DNA from: Pseudomonas koreensis
GTDB taxonomy: Bacteria > Pseudomonadota > Gammaproteobacteria > Pseudomonadales > Pseudomonadaceae
Reading direction: 5' to 3'
DNA length: 64,000 nucleotides
NCBI RefSeq assembly: GCF_024169245.1
Contig: NZ_JALJWP010000001.1
Span: forward strand, 1,551,501-1,615,500
In this document: positions 39,765 through 48,885 of the stretch, in pieces
Layout of the letters: the number at the start of each line of letters is the position of its first letter
Position numbering within the stretch: the first letter of the stretch is position 1
The notes under the pieces: model-generated
Told to the model about the DNA's origin: nothing
Seen by the model: only the letters and a program-made list of their open reading frames with translations
The model's database searches: none
Program-made: the position numbers and the translations under genes

Positions 39765-40662
39765 TGCCCTTGGTCCGGGTCATATTCGGCCCGCCATTCT
39801 TTTCAAGATGTTCGATGATAATCCCGGCCACGTTCTTGCCGGTGGTGGTCTCAATCCCTTCCAGTCCCGGCGACGAATTCACTTCCATCACCAGCGGGCC
39901 ATGATTGGAACGCAGAATATCCACACCCGCTACCGCCAGGCCCATGACTTTGGCGGCGCGTAACGCGGTCATGCGTTCTTCCGGGGTGATCTTGATCAGG
40001 CTGGCGCTGCCGCCGCGGTGCAGGTTGGAACGAAACTCGCCCGGCTTGGCCTGACGCTTCATCGCCGCGATCACCTTGTCGCCGACCACGAAGCAGCGGA
40101 TGTCTGCGCCGCCAGCTTCCTTGATGTATTCCTGAACCATGATGTTCTGCTTCAGGCCCATGAACGCTTCGATCACCGATTCTGCCGCCGTGGCTGTTTC
40201 GCACAGCACCACGCCGATGCCCTGAGTGCCTTCAAGCACCTTGATCACCAGCGGTGCGCCGTTGACCATGGCGATCAGGTCGGGAATGTCATCCGGCGAG
40301 TGAGCAAAACCGGTGACCGGCAAACCGATCCCGCGCCGCGACAGCAACTGCAGCGAACGCAATTTGTCCCGCGAACGGGCAATGGCCACCGATTCGTTGA
40401 GCGGGAACACACCCATCATTTCGAACTGACGCAACACCGCGCAGCCGTAGAACGTCACCGACGCGCCAATCCGCGGAATCACTGCATCAAAACCTTCCAG
40501 CGGTTTGCCGCGGTAATGGATCTGCGGCTTGTGGCTGGCAATGTTCATGTAGGCGCGCAAGGTGTCGATCACCACCATTTCATGCCCGCGCTCGATTCCG
40601 GCTTCGACCAGACGGCGGGTGGAATACAGACGCGGATTACGCGACAGCACAGCGATCTTCAT
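39757..40662 (-). CDS. rimK: Ribosomal protein S6 glutamate ligase RimK
   Basis: A 301-residue ATP-grasp ligase that adds glutamate residues to the C-terminus of ribosomal protein S6. Landmarks are [13 protein letters not shown], the ATP-grasp [15 protein letters not shown] and the metal site [14 protein letters not shown]. The start overlaps rimB by 4 nt. Published work on P. fluorescens describes rimABK as an operon in which RimA and RimB tune RimK and thereby the translation of many proteins. Its last codons run into the REP doublet. Confidence 0.92.
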   Translation of the reverse strand: MKIAVLSRNPRLYSTRRLVEAGIERGHEMVVIDTLRAYMNIASHKPQIHYRGKPLEGFDAVIPRIGASVTFYGCAVLRQFEMMGVFPLNESVAIARSRDKLRSLQLLSRRGIGLPVTGFAHSPDDIPDLIAMVNGAPLVIKVLEGTQGIGVVLCETATAAESVIEAFMGLKQNIMVQEYIKEAGGADIRCFVVGDKVIAAMKRQAKPGEFRSNLHRGGSASLIKITPEERMTALRAAKVMGLAVAGVDILRSNHGPLVMEVNSSPGLEGIETTTGKNVAGIIIEHLEKNGGPNMTRTKGKG

Positions 40663-41138
40663 GCAACACCTGTGGAGGAGGTAGATACCGGGAACACCGG
40701 CTTGTCTTGTACATATTTGATGCCCGGATTGACCACCAACTGGCCATCGATCAGGGCTTTGGAGCCGAGCAACAGGCGATAGCGCATGGACTTGCGGCAG
40801 GCCAGGGTGAATTCCACCGGCCAGACCCGATCACCCAGGGCCAGCGTGGTGCTGATCACGTAGCGCACCTGCGCATGGCCATTGGAGCTTTTGATGGTTT
40901 TGCGCGTGACCAGCGGGGCTTCGCAGCGGCGGTGACGCAATTGCACCACCGTGCCCAGGTGCGCGGTGAAGCGCACCCATTTCTCGCCGTCGCGTTCGAA
41001 CGGTTCGATGTCGGTGGCGTGCAGGCTGGAAGTGCTGGCGCCGGTGTCGATTTTCGCGCGCAGGCCGGCGACTCCCAGGCCCGGGAGCGCCACCCACTCG
41101 CGCAGACCGACAACGGTCAAATGATCAAATGTCTTCAA
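40659..41138 (-). CDS. rimB: RimB, retropepsin-like protease
   Basis: A 159-residue protein with the active-site signature [15 protein letters not shown] (Asp-Thr-Gly, aspartic protease type) at about residues 27-41. Older annotation calls the family ATP-dependent zinc protease. In the rimABK operon it is reported to trim glutamates from modified S6 and to interact with RimK. Lies 16 nt after rimA and overlaps rimK. Confidence 0.9.
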   Translation of the reverse strand: MKTFDHLTVVGLREWVALPGLGVAGLRAKIDTGASTSSLHATDIEPFERDGEKWVRFTAHLGTVVQLRHRRCEAPLVTRKTIKSSNGHAQVRYVISTTLALGDRVWPVEFTLACRKSMRYRLLLGSKALIDGQLVVNPGIKYVQDKPVFPVSTSSTGVA

Positions 41139-41154
41139 TGAAAAAAACCAAGGA

Positions 41155-41934
41155 TTAGCGCTTCCAGGCTTCGTCTGGCACCTGGGGCAACGCTTTGAAT
41201 GCAGGTCTGGCGAACCAGTAGCCCTGCATCAGAAATATTCCACAGTCCGCGAGGAAATCCCGCTCCCCGACGCTCTCGATGCCTTCGGCAATGACTGTAA
41301 CGTCCAACTCCGCACACATTGTGACAATCCCCCGCACGATCACCTGACGGACACGGTCTTGATCGACATCGCGGATCAGCGCCATGTCGAGTTTGATCAG
41401 GTCCGGTTGGAAATCAGCCAGCAGATTGAGCCCCGAATAGCCGGCACCGAAATCGTCGATGGCGGTCTTGAAGCCGAATTCGCGGTATTCACGCAGAATA
41501 TTGGTCAAATGGCGATAATTATCTACGTGCTCGATTTCCAGGGTTTCGAAAATCAGCCGGTCGATCGGAAAGTTGTGTTTTCGTGCGGCCTCCAGCGTGC
41601 TGCGAATGCATAGCTCTGGACGGTAGACGGCGTTGGGCAAAAAGTTGATCGACAAGTGTGTCTGCATATTAAGGTTCGCCGCACCTTCGATGGCGCGGGT
41701 CCGGCAGAGCTGGTCGAAACGGTAGCGATTGTCTTCTGTAACCTGATTTAACACGGACAGTGCGCCTTCTCCTGCCACGCCTCGCACCAGCGCTTCGTGG
41801 GCAAACACGGACTGATCGCGAAGGTCGACGATCGGCTGGAAGGCGAAGGCAAAATCGAAGTCCAGCGGCTCGCTTTGCTGGCAGCCCTGGCAACCGCCGT
41901 TGGGCGAGGTCAATGAAGTCGGAAATTTTGTCAC
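41155..41934 (-). CDS. rimA: RimA, EAL-domain cyclic-di-GMP phosphodiesterase
   Basis: A 259-residue cytoplasmic EAL protein, almost only the catalytic domain. Motifs include FAHEALVRG (EAL), INFLPNAV, FETLEIEH, IDDFGAGYSGLNLL and VIAEGIES, so the metal and catalytic residues appear intact. A Cys cluster near the N-terminus (GGCQGCQQ) could bind metal. First gene of rimABK, linking cyclic-di-GMP to RimK. Divergent from hslR. Confidence 0.9.
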   Translation of the reverse strand: MTKFPTSLTSPNGGCQGCQQSEPLDFDFAFAFQPIVDLRDQSVFAHEALVRGVAGEGALSVLNQVTEDNRYRFDQLCRTRAIEGAANLNMQTHLSINFLPNAVYRPELCIRSTLEAARKHNFPIDRLIFETLEIEHVDNYRHLTNILREYREFGFKTAIDDFGAGYSGLNLLADFQPDLIKLDMALIRDVDQDRVRQVIVRGIVTMCAELDVTVIAEGIESVGERDFLADCGIFLMQGYWFARPAFKALPQVPDEAWKR

Positions 41935-42050
41935 TCGGTCACTCCAGGCCGGTCATGCGGCGAAGATCACAGTCTATCTGGTGGGCCGGGTTCTTGCGCC
42001 CGACAGAAACGGTAGTACAGTTCCGACTACTGGCTGAACGAGGAATTCAT

Positions 42051-42455
42051 ATGGCGCAGAAACAGGAGGAGGACGACAAGGTCCGTCTCGATAAATGGCT
42101 ATGGGCGGCGCGCTTCTACAAGACTCGTGCCCTGGCCAAAGCAGCGATTGAAAGTGGCAAGGTGCATTGTCGCGGCGAACGCTGCAAACCGGGCAAGGAG
42201 CCACGCATAGGCGATGAGTTCGAGATTCGCACCGGCTTCGAAGTGCGCACCGTGAGGGTCGAGGCCTTGTCGATCGTGCGTCGTGGCGCACCCGAGGCGC
42301 AGACCCTGTATGCCGAGACCGAGGCGAGTATCGCCAAGCGTGAAGCGGCTGCGGCGATGCGCAAGGCAGGGTCGTTGGGCGTGAGCACCGATGGCAAGCC
42401 GAGCAAGAAGCAGCGGCGCGATCTGTTCAAGTTTCGCGGTAGCAACGACGAGTAA
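42051..42455 (+). CDS. hslR: Heat shock protein 15 (S4-type RNA-binding)
   Basis: A 134-residue S4-domain protein (VRLDKWLWAARFYKTRALA, ESGKVHCRGERCKPG) with a basic, lysine-rich tail ending KKQRRDLFKF. Hsp15 binds stalled 50S subunits that carry a nascent chain. ATG 42051 with AGGA 7-8 nt upstream. A REP doublet starts at its stop codon. Confidence 0.9.
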   Translation: MAQKQEEDDKVRLDKWLWAARFYKTRALAKAAIESGKVHCRGERCKPGKEPRIGDEFEIRTGFEVRTVRVEALSIVRRGAPEAQTLYAETEASIAKREAAAAMRKAGSLGVSTDGKPSKKQRRDLFKFRGSNDE

Positions 42456-42530
42456 AAAGATCGCAGCCTGCGGCAGGTCCTACAGTTGGAATGCGATCCC
42501 TGTAGGAGCTGCCGAAGGCTGCGATCTTTT
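42455..42530. repeat. REP-like doublet, family B
   Basis: AAAAGATCGCAGCCTGCGGC facing GTAGGAGCTGCCGAAGGCTG and CGATCTTTT, between the convergent hslR and PAP2 genes. Confidence 0.85.
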
Positions 42531-42544
42531 CGAGGCACCACCAT

Positions 42545-43345
42545 TTACCGGGCGGAAATTACACTCATCCGCGACACCAGCGGCAACTTGCCCAGCAGCG
42601 CGAAAACCGGCGCGGTCAGCTTCAACCAGAAGTTCGACGCGTGCCAGGCAAACGGCGTGTAGTAACCCCAGCCCAATGCCCAGACCGCCAGCAGCACACC
42701 ACCGATGTAGTCGTCCTGGCCCCAGTGCGCGCCAGCCACCAGGCGCGGCAACATGAACAGCACTGCCAGACCCCAGACCGTCAAAAACTGGCCGACGGTG
42801 CGGCTGAACACGCCCATGAACAGCGCCCAGATCAATAGCACCGAAGCATGATCCCCGGGAAAGCTCTGGCCCGAACGGTCCTTCAGCTCCCAGGTTTTTT
42901 CTAGGTGCGGAAAATAATCGCTGATGTGCACGGCACCCTCGATCACCATCGACGGGCTGCTGTGCTGCCAGCCCATGTGATCGGCGAATTTGGAAAACAG
43001 CGCGCGAATCACCACCATCAACAGCAGGATCGAGAAAAAACCGAAGAATGCGCGGCGCACGTCGATCGCCCTGAAGACCCAGTCGCCCTTGATCAGCAGC
43101 GTCAGCAAAATGAGTCCGACGACGATGTCAAACGGGCGCAGACTTGCAATTGCCCAGATGTGGAGCCATATCGGGTTGCTGGCCAGTGGTGCATTGAGCG
43201 AGCGGAACAGCCACTCGTCGAAAATCACACACAGCATCTGGCCCGTAGGCCATAACCAGAAAGCCAGTAGCGCCAACGGCACTACGTTACACAGAACCAG
43301 CCGGCCGAGGTTCCACCTTGATTGGAACAAACCCGGATTGTTCAT
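42545..43345 (-). CDS. PAP2-family membrane phosphatase
   Basis: A 266-residue inner-membrane phosphatase with about six helices. The PAP2 motifs are visible: KDRSGQSFPGDHAS (with the PGDH histidine) and RLVAGAHWGQDDYIGG (Arg and His of motif 3). It probably removes or transfers phosphate on an undecaprenyl or lipid A carrier; similarity to LpxT-type enzymes is possible but not decisive. Divergent from hslO. Confidence 0.82.
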   Translation of the reverse strand: MNNPGLFQSRWNLGRLVLCNVVPLALLAFWLWPTGQMLCVIFDEWLFRSLNAPLASNPIWLHIWAIASLRPFDIVVGLILLTLLIKGDWVFRAIDVRRAFFGFFSILLLMVVIRALFSKFADHMGWQHSSPSMVIEGAVHISDYFPHLEKTWELKDRSGQSFPGDHASVLLIWALFMGVFSRTVGQFLTVWGLAVLFMLPRLVAGAHWGQDDYIGGVLLAVWALGWGYYTPFAWHASNFWLKLTAPVFALLGKLPLVSRMSVISAR

Positions 43346-43451
43346 AAAATGCCTCCCATGGCGAAAAGCGCCGGCACCAAATAAAGTGCCAGCAAGCGCA
43401 AATTTTCACGTTTTGTAACCATTTTGTCATCACATTCAGATACCCAGACTT

Positions 43452-44354
43452 ATGACCGACCTAGCGGATACCGATTTCACTCAACGCTTCATCTTCGATG
43501 ACAGCGACACTCGCGGCGAGCTGGTAGCGCTGGAGCGCAGCTACGCCGAAGTCCTCGCCAAGCACCCGTACCCGGAGCCAGTCGCGCAGTTGCTCGGCGA
43601 ACTGATGGCGGCCGCGTCGTTGCTGGTCGGCACGCTCAAGTTCGATGGCCTGCTGATCTTGCAGGCGCGTTCGGAAGGGCCGATTCCATTGCTGATGATC
43701 GAGTGCTCCAGCGAGCGCGAAATCCGTGGCCTGGCGCGCTATGACGCCGAGCAGATCGCGGCTGACGCCACCCTCAGCGACCTGATGCCGAACGGCGTTC
43801 TCGCCCTGACTGTCGATCCGACTGTGGGCCAGCGCTATCAGGGCATCGTCGACCTCGACGGCGAAACGCTCTCCGATTGCTTCACCAATTATTTCGTCAT
43901 GTCGCAGCAAGTCGGCACGCGCTTCAAGCTGTTCGCCGACGGTCGTCGTGCCCGTGGCCTGCTGCTGCAGCAATTGCCCGCCGATCGCTTGAAAGACGAA
44001 GAAGAACGGGCCGCCAGCTGGCAGCACCTCACCGCGTTGGCCAGCACTCTGAGCGCCGATGAACTGCTCAGCCTGGACAACGAAACCGTGCTGCATCGCC
44101 TGTACCACGAGGAGCAAGTGCGCCTGTTCGATGTGCAGCATCTGCGTTTCAGTTGCAGCTGCTCGCGGGAACGCTCCGGCAATGCGCTGGTCAGTCTGGG
44201 GCTGGAAGATGCGCTGGCGCTGGCAGCCGAGCAGGGCGGCAAAGTCGAGATCGATTGCCAGTTCTGCAATCAGCAGTACCTGTTCGATGCGGCCGATATT
44301 GCTCAATTGTTCGCTGGCGCGGGCGTCGATACGCCGTCAGATACCCGTCACTAA
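43452..44354 (+). CDS. hslO: Hsp33 redox-regulated chaperone
   Basis: A 300-residue chaperonin that becomes active under oxidative stress. The C-terminal zinc-binding switch has the four cysteines in FSCSCSRE and CQFCNQQY (about residues 234-272). N-terminal landmark: [17 protein letters not shown]. Located directly ahead of pckA, as in other gammaproteobacteria. Confidence 0.93.
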   Translation: MTDLADTDFTQRFIFDDSDTRGELVALERSYAEVLAKHPYPEPVAQLLGELMAAASLLVGTLKFDGLLILQARSEGPIPLLMIECSSEREIRGLARYDAEQIAADATLSDLMPNGVLALTVDPTVGQRYQGIVDLDGETLSDCFTNYFVMSQQVGTRFKLFADGRRARGLLLQQLPADRLKDEEERAASWQHLTALASTLSADELLSLDNETVLHRLYHEEQVRLFDVQHLRFSCSCSRERSGNALVSLGLEDALALAAEQGGKVEIDCQFCNQQYLFDAADIAQLFAGAGVDTPSDTRH

Positions 44355-44466
44355 AACGGTTCAGCGCAGGTAAATTCACTGCGGAATGACGGAATATCGC
44401 CGTTACGACGGGAGGACCCTACTCTTTTTGGGCTTTTCTGGCATAATCCGGCCCACTTTTTTCGCG

Positions 44467-44491
44467 GTAGTAGTGCACGACTTTCTACTAC
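44467..44491 (+). promoter_or_regulatory. Hairpin in the pckA leader
   Basis: GTAGTAG (44467-44473) and CTACTAC (44485-44491) form a 7-bp stem with an 11-nt loop, 45 nt before the pckA ATG. No T-run follows, so it is more likely a leader structure or operator than a terminator for hslO. Confidence 0.35.
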
Positions 44492-44535
44492 AAAACGTTT
44501 GGAGCACACTCGGCCACTGGCCGACGGGGAACCTC

Positions 44536-46077
44536 ATGACGCAAGCCAATAACGCCGTGTACACCGATCTGAGTGTTGATGATCTGGTAAAAGAAGCCCT
44601 GAATCGCGGTGAAGGCGAGCTTGCCGATACCGGCGCTCTGGTTGTTCGCACCGGTCACCGCACCGGCCGTTCGCCAGTCGACCGTTTCATCGTTGAAGAG
44701 CCTTCCACCCAGGCCGCTATCGCCTGGGGCCCGATCAACCGCAAGTTCCCGGCCGACAAGTTCGATGCCCTGTGGGCTCGCGTTGAGGCCTTCAACAACG
44801 CGCAAGAGCACTTCGTGTCCCACGTGCATGTAGGCGCGGCGGAAGATCACTACCTGGCCGTGAAAATGACCACGCAGACTGCCTGGCAGAACCTGTTCGG
44901 TCGTTGCCTGTTCATCAACCCGGCCCAGTACAACCCGGCTGGCCGCGAAGAATGGCAAGTGCTCAACGTCGCGAACTTCGAGTGCGTGCCTGAGCGTGAC
45001 GGCACCAACTCCGACGGCTGCGTGATCATCAACTTCGCGCAGAAGAAAGTGCTGATCGCCGGCATGCGTTACGCCGGTGAGATGAAGAAAGCCATGTTCT
45101 CGGTGCAGAACTTCCTGCTCCCGGCCGCTGACGTGCTGCCAATGCACTGCGCTGCCAACATCGGCGAAGATGGCGACGTGACCCTGTTCTTCGGTCTGTC
45201 GGGCACCGGTAAAACCACCCTGTCGGCCGACGAAAGCCGTTACCTGATCGGTGACGACGAACATGGCTGGGGCGAAGGCGTAGTGTTCAACATCGAAGGC
45301 GGTTGCTATGCCAAGTGCATCGACCTCTCCGAGAAGAACGAGCCGGTCATCTGGAAAGCCATCAAGCACGGCGCGGTGCTGGAAAACGTCGTTATCGACG
45401 ACGCCAAGCACGCCGACTACGCCGATGTCAGCCTGACTCAGAACAGCCGCGCCGCGTATCCGCTGGAGCACGTTGCCAAGCGTTCCGAGAAGAACCTCGG
45501 TGGCGAGCCAAACGCGGTGATCTTCCTGACCTGCGACCTGACCGGCGTGCTGCCGCCAGTGTCGATCCTCAACGAAGAACAAGCGGCCTACCACTTCCTG
45601 TCCGGCTACACCGCACTGGTGGGCTCGACTGAAATGGGGTCGGGCAGCGGCATCAAGTCGACTTTCTCCACCTGCTTCGGCGCACCGTTCTTCCCGCGCC
45701 CGGCTGGCGAATACGCCGAACTGCTGATCAAACGCATCCGCGGCTTCGGCTCCAAGGTCTACCTGGTCAACACCGGCTGGACCGGCGGTGGCTACGGCGT
45801 CGGCCAACGCTTCAACATCCCGACCACCCGCGCAGTGATCGCCGCGATCCAGAGCGGCGCGCTGATCGGTGCAGCCACTGAACACCTCGACACCATCAAC
45901 CTCGACGTGCCACTGGCCGTACCGGGCGTCGACACCAACCTGCTCAACCCACGCAATACCTGGGCTGACAAAGCGGCGTATGACGAGGCAGCGAAAGCCC
46001 TGGCCGGTCTGTTCATCGAGAACTTCAAGAAGTTCGAAGTGAGCGACGCGATCAAGGCGGCTGGGCCGAAGTTGTAA
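44536..46077 (+). CDS. pckA: Phosphoenolpyruvate carboxykinase (ATP)
   Basis: A 513-residue gluconeogenic enzyme: oxaloacetate plus ATP gives PEP and CO2. The kinase P-loop [13 protein letters not shown] is at about residue 221, with [10 protein letters not shown] near the N-terminus for PEP binding and [13 protein letters not shown] near the C-terminus. ATG 44536 begins [13 protein letters not shown]; the open frame extends 50 codons upstream into the leader and is not used. A strong terminator follows. Confidence 0.95.
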   Translation: MTQANNAVYTDLSVDDLVKEALNRGEGELADTGALVVRTGHRTGRSPVDRFIVEEPSTQAAIAWGPINRKFPADKFDALWARVEAFNNAQEHFVSHVHVGAAEDHYLAVKMTTQTAWQNLFGRCLFINPAQYNPAGREEWQVLNVANFECVPERDGTNSDGCVIINFAQKKVLIAGMRYAGEMKKAMFSVQNFLLPAADVLPMHCAANIGEDGDVTLFFGLSGTGKTTLSADESRYLIGDDEHGWGEGVVFNIEGGCYAKCIDLSEKNEPVIWKAIKHGAVLENVVIDDAKHADYADVSLTQNSRAAYPLEHVAKRSEKNLGGEPNAVIFLTCDLTGVLPPVSILNEEQAAYHFLSGYTALVGSTEMGSGSGIKSTFSTCFGAPFFPRPAGEYAELLIKRIRGFGSKVYLVNTGWTGGGYGVGQRFNIPTTRAVIAAIQSGALIGAATEHLDTINLDVPLAVPGVDTNLLNPRNTWADKAAYDEAAKALAGLFIENFKKFEVSDAIKAAGPKL

Positions 46078-46099
46078 GTAGTGGTTTGCAGTGAATGAA

Positions 46100-46128
46100 A
46101 AAACCGCCCTTTGGGGCGGTTTTTTTTA
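46100..46128 (+). terminator. Rho-independent terminator of pckA
   Basis: AACCGCCC (46102-46109), loop TTTG, GGGCGGTT (46114-46121), then a T-run to 46127. Confidence 0.92.
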
Positions 46129-46264
46129 TGAGCGAAGATTCCGAGTCAGCTCATTCCCGGAGCTGTTCTTTACATGCCCTAGCCATGTATCAATATTTCT
46201 TCACTTTTTGCGTACTACGACCAGAATAATGGCACTTAACGCTACAACAGCTTGACCCTCTTAA

Positions 46265-46537
46265 CTATGGCCATTGCCGCCGTGCATGCAGGACACGAAG
46301 CACTTCAACACAGTCTTTTTTGATTACGTAGACGATGACGTAGTTGGAGGCTGCAACGATTTCACGTGTGCCGTCGACCTTGCCCTTTTTGTACAAGGTT
46401 GGGCGCTGTCTTGCGATTTCCCCTTTTGATTCGAACATTTCATCGAGGTCCGCAGCCGCGTCGGGGTTGTCCTGGCTGATGCGGTTCATTATCCGGTCTC
46501 GGTCAGCAAGCGCTTCCGGGCGCCAGACCAACCTCAT
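46265..46537 (-). CDS. ParE/RelE-family toxin
   Basis: A 90-residue toxin of the RelE/ParE superfamily: LVWRPEALADRDRIMNRI at the N-terminus, PTLYKKGKVDGTREIVA in the middle, YVIVYVIKKDCVEVLRVLHARRQWP at the end. The Arg-X-X-Leu-His-X-Arg pattern is typical of ParE-like gyrase toxins. Its ATG overlaps the antitoxin stop codon (ATGA). The order antitoxin then toxin is the common one. Confidence 0.88.
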   Translation of the reverse strand: MRLVWRPEALADRDRIMNRISQDNPDAAADLDEMFESKGEIARQRPTLYKKGKVDGTREIVAASNYVIVYVIKKDCVEVLRVLHARRQWP

Positions 46538-46983
46538 CAGCGCCCTCGTTGACGCAGGGCATCACGCTTGGCGGCGAATATTCGGCGAGCGTCTGCATCG
46601 CTGACACTAGGTCGTGGATCATCGATGCTGATCTGGACCTGGCGTTTGAACCATTCTTCATAAGCGGCGGCTTCATGCGCTTGCTTCAACGCTTCGGAGC
46701 GATCAGGGCGGGCGTAAGTTTTCAGTTGCAGCGGATCATAACCGGAGGCATCCACGTTGAATTGGCTAATGCCCAAGCCTTGCAAATAGGTCACCAGCGT
46801 CTCCATTTTTTTGAACAGCCGCAATTGACCACTACGCTGAGCGGTCAGCTTATATATGTTCCTGCCTTGATGAATTTCTATCGACCAGCCACCCGATTTG
46901 GCGACGATATTCGTGCCGCTGACAGAACCGTTTTCAACCAAGTGAACAAGGGTGCTGTGATCGATGGTTTCAGTGCTGGTCAT
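46537..46983 (-). CDS. Antitoxin with ParC-like N-domain and PaaA2-like tail
   Basis: A 148-residue partner of the ParE-type toxin. The last 50 residues (AAAYEEWFKRQVQISIDDPRP then SVSDADARRIF) match the toxin-binding part of PaaA2-type antitoxins. The first 90 residues (LVHLVENGSVSGTNIVAKSG, AQRSGQLRLFKKMETLVTYL) form a separate domain that I recall from ParC-family partition-associated proteins, so the antitoxin is larger than usual. ATG 46983 is chosen; the frame is open 20 codons further. Domain identities are from memory. Confidence 0.72.
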   Translation of the reverse strand: MTSTETIDHSTLVHLVENGSVSGTNIVAKSGGWSIEIHQGRNIYKLTAQRSGQLRLFKKMETLVTYLQGLGISQFNVDASGYDPLQLKTYARPDRSEALKQAHEAAAYEEWFKRQVQISIDDPRPSVSDADARRIFAAKRDALRQRGR

Positions 46984-47094
46984 AAAAGCGAGCCCTTCGC
47001 TGAGTGATGGCTCCCATCGTACGCAATCAATAGTAGTTTGCAAAATTCGACTCCTTGCGGTGCACAGGACGTGGACGGCGATATGTTTTGTTCG

Positions 47095-47397
47095 TTACTG
47101 GGCCGGCGCTTTCCAGTTGAGCATTTGTGTCTGTGCGACTTGCAGCAGGTCGCAGCCGTCCTGGGTCAGTAGATAGAGGGCGTGGGTGAGGTGGGGGATG
47201 TCTTCGACGTCGGCTTGTTTGAAGTTGAGGCAGTACAGGGTTTGCAGAAGGTCGCTGGAGGCGCGCAGGCGCTGGACGGCGCACTCGAGGATGTCCTGCG
47301 GGTTGGCTTGTGTGTCGATGATCAGCGGTTTGCTGTCGGTGAGGTTTGATTCGAGTGGGCGGTAGCGATCGGCGATGTATTGACGGCGTGCTTTCAT
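47095..47397 (-). CDS. Small Pseudomonas-type hypothetical protein
   Basis: A 100-residue soluble protein without recognised function, mainly helical: DSKPLIIDTQANPQDILECA, LRASSDLLQTLYCLNF, and LTHALYLLTQDGCDLL. The pattern resembles the DUF6124/DUF3077 protein at 3419-3775 only loosely, but both have the same type of leader. ATG 47397 overlaps the stop of an upstream open frame (ATGA). The 111 nt to the antitoxin gene downstream show no terminator. Confidence 0.55.
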   Translation of the reverse strand: MKARRQYIADRYRPLESNLTDSKPLIIDTQANPQDILECAVQRLRASSDLLQTLYCLNFKQADVEDIPHLTHALYLLTQDGCDLLQVAQTQMLNWKAPAQ

Positions 47398-47675
47398 TTT
47401 TCGACCCCCAGATGCTGCAAATGAAGCCGCCACATCGTGACCAAGCGACAGGAGGCGACTGTGTTCGGGTTGGTCAACCGGTGAGGATCGTGCACATACC
47501 CGGCACACCCGAGGGTGTCCCAAACACAGTCACCATAAACTGCAGGCAAGTGAGTGCCCGCGGCATACAGTGCATGCGTATACACGAACCAATCGGGTGA
47601 CCAAGCCCGAGTCGCTGAACAGACAGCGACAGCCACGACTATAGGTTCGCACCACCCGCTCGTGATAGCCGACAA
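47394..47675 (-). CDS. Possible leader ORF coupled to the small gene at 47095
   Basis: An open frame of 93 codons that ends TGA inside the ATG of the next gene (ATGA overlap). The C-terminal part MWRLHLQHLGVEK and the segment DCVWDTLGCAG look protein-like. The leader of 3419-3775 encodes a similar SCSFSREMVGSHLKSG, but in a different frame from its GCAQGTFECAD part, so the reading frame there is broken. The region may have evolved from a coding sequence, or the similarity may only reflect conserved RNA. The start codon is unclear and no ribosome binding site was seen. Confidence 0.3.
   Translation of the reverse strand: MSAITSGWCEPIVVAVAVCSATRAWSPDWFVYTHALYAAGTHLPAVYGDCVWDTLGCAGYVHDPHRLTNPNTVASCRLVTMWRLHLQHLGVEK
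47457..47630 (-). promoter_or_regulatory. Candidate structured RNA leader, copy 2
   Basis: Read on the minus strand: hairpin 1 (GTCGCTG/CAGCGAC, 47630-47611), hairpin 2 (TCGGG/CCCGA with 8-nt loop, 47610-47593), about 61 nt, then a 13-bp stem with one G-T pair (47531-47519 with 47469-47457) enclosing ACACC-CTCG-GGTGT with one bulged G before two G-C pairs. The next ATG (47397) is 60 nt downstream. Compared with copy 1, base pairs change on both sides in hairpin 1 (A-T to G-C), hairpin 2 and the tetraloop hairpin. Confidence 0.58.
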
Positions 47676-47742
47676 GGCATCGCGTGAAGTAGGAACGGGA
47701 AGAACTCTATGCCGGACGTTGCTATCGATTCTTCAACGTTTT

Positions 47743-48885
47743 TCAACGCAGATGCTGGTAACCGGAAATATCCAGCAGGCTCGTGGTCAGTCCGGTTGCC
47801 GGCCGGTAGATCGTGCCTTTCACCGCCGAGAACGGCACCCCTTTGCTGCCCAGCGAAACATAGCGCTCACCTTGATCCAGTTCGGTGAAGTAGGTGTAGG
47901 AAACGCTGTGCATCTTCTTGTAGCGCGCTTCGTCGGCGACGATGGCGCCACTCAGGCGCAGGAGCTCGGCTTCGCTCAGGTTCAGGGTTTTTTCCAGTTG
48001 TACGCCCCAGCGCTTGAGGCAGGTTTCGGCGAGGTGGCGGACGATGCGGCCAGGCGCGACCAGCGTTTTCAGGTCGCCGCTGCCGGTGGGCACGCCACCG
48101 GCAGCGGTGGCGTTGCCGGCCATGGTCGCGTGGCGTCCAGCCATCGGGTAGATGCAGGTCTTGGTACCGGGAGCGGTTTGTGGAATGACACAGCTGAAAC
48201 CTTTGGAGCGTTCATCGCGAGCGTAGAAGGCAACATATTCTTTGACATTGGCACCGAGTTTGACACGCGCATCCTGGAAGTTGCCGATTCCCGGTACGGG
48301 ATCAAGGGCGAATATCTTCACCGGAATATTGCTCAGCTCGCGATCATTCAACATCGCATTGGCCAACATATGGCAACTTACACCGCCTCGGCTCCAACCC
48401 ACCAGATTCACTTGGGTGGGAATAATGCCGTCCTTGCGGAACGTTTTGATGATCTGCTCCTGCAACTTCTGCTGGGTCACGCTGCGGTCACCGTAGTTGT
48501 ATTTACGCCAGAACCACGAACCCTCGATCTTCACATTTTCAATAGGAATGCCGGCGGCTTTAAGACGGTTGTATTGAGCCTCGGTCAGTTGCTCACGCTG
48601 CCAATCGCACTTGCCCTTGATGATATTGACGGCGTGCTGCACGTTTTCTTCCCAGCCTTTGCCGAAAAGCGTGCCGCTGAGGCCATACTCTTTGGTCTTG
48701 GTGAACAGGTCGTCAGCCTGCAGGTTGCCGCTGCCTGGTCCATCCACAATGATCCATTCGGCGAACTCGCGACCTTTATGGTTGGCCGCGAGCGTCGAAA
48801 CCAGTTCGCCGTCCCAGAAGTTTTCATGGGCGGTATCGAACTTGTTGGAACCCGTACCGCAGAAAAATATAGTTAGAACTGTCAT
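47743..48885 (-). CDS. Serine hydrolase resembling type VI lipase effectors
   Basis: A 380-residue alpha/beta hydrolase without signal peptide. The nucleophile elbow is GWSRGG (Ser165), preceded by the DUF2235-like N-terminal strand IFFCGTGSNKFD; Asp195 (FALDPVPG) and His252 (GRHATMAG) are plausible triad partners. This layout is shared with Tle-type phospholipase effectors of type VI secretion and DUF2235 proteins. No VgrG, PAAR or adaptor gene is adjacent; a small lipoprotein gene lies 357 nt upstream on the same strand. Lipase activity is inferred. Confidence 0.6.
   Translation of the reverse strand: MTVLTIFFCGTGSNKFDTAHENFWDGELVSTLAANHKGREFAEWIIVDGPGSGNLQADDLFTKTKEYGLSGTLFGKGWEENVQHAVNIIKGKCDWQREQLTEAQYNRLKAAGIPIENVKIEGSWFWRKYNYGDRSVTQQKLQEQIIKTFRKDGIIPTQVNLVGWSRGGVSCHMLANAMLNDRELSNIPVKIFALDPVPGIGNFQDARVKLGANVKEYVAFYARDERSKGFSCVIPQTAPGTKTCIYPMAGRHATMAGNATAAGGVPTGSGDLKTLVAPGRIVRHLAETCLKRWGVQLEKTLNLSEAELLRLSGAIVADEARYKKMHSVSYTYFTELDQGERYVSLGSKGVPFSAVKGTIYRPATGLTTSLLDISGYQHLR

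Noticed and set aside
44386..44535. 50-codon extension of PckA
   Set aside because: The region is leader with a hairpin; the conserved protein starts at 44536.
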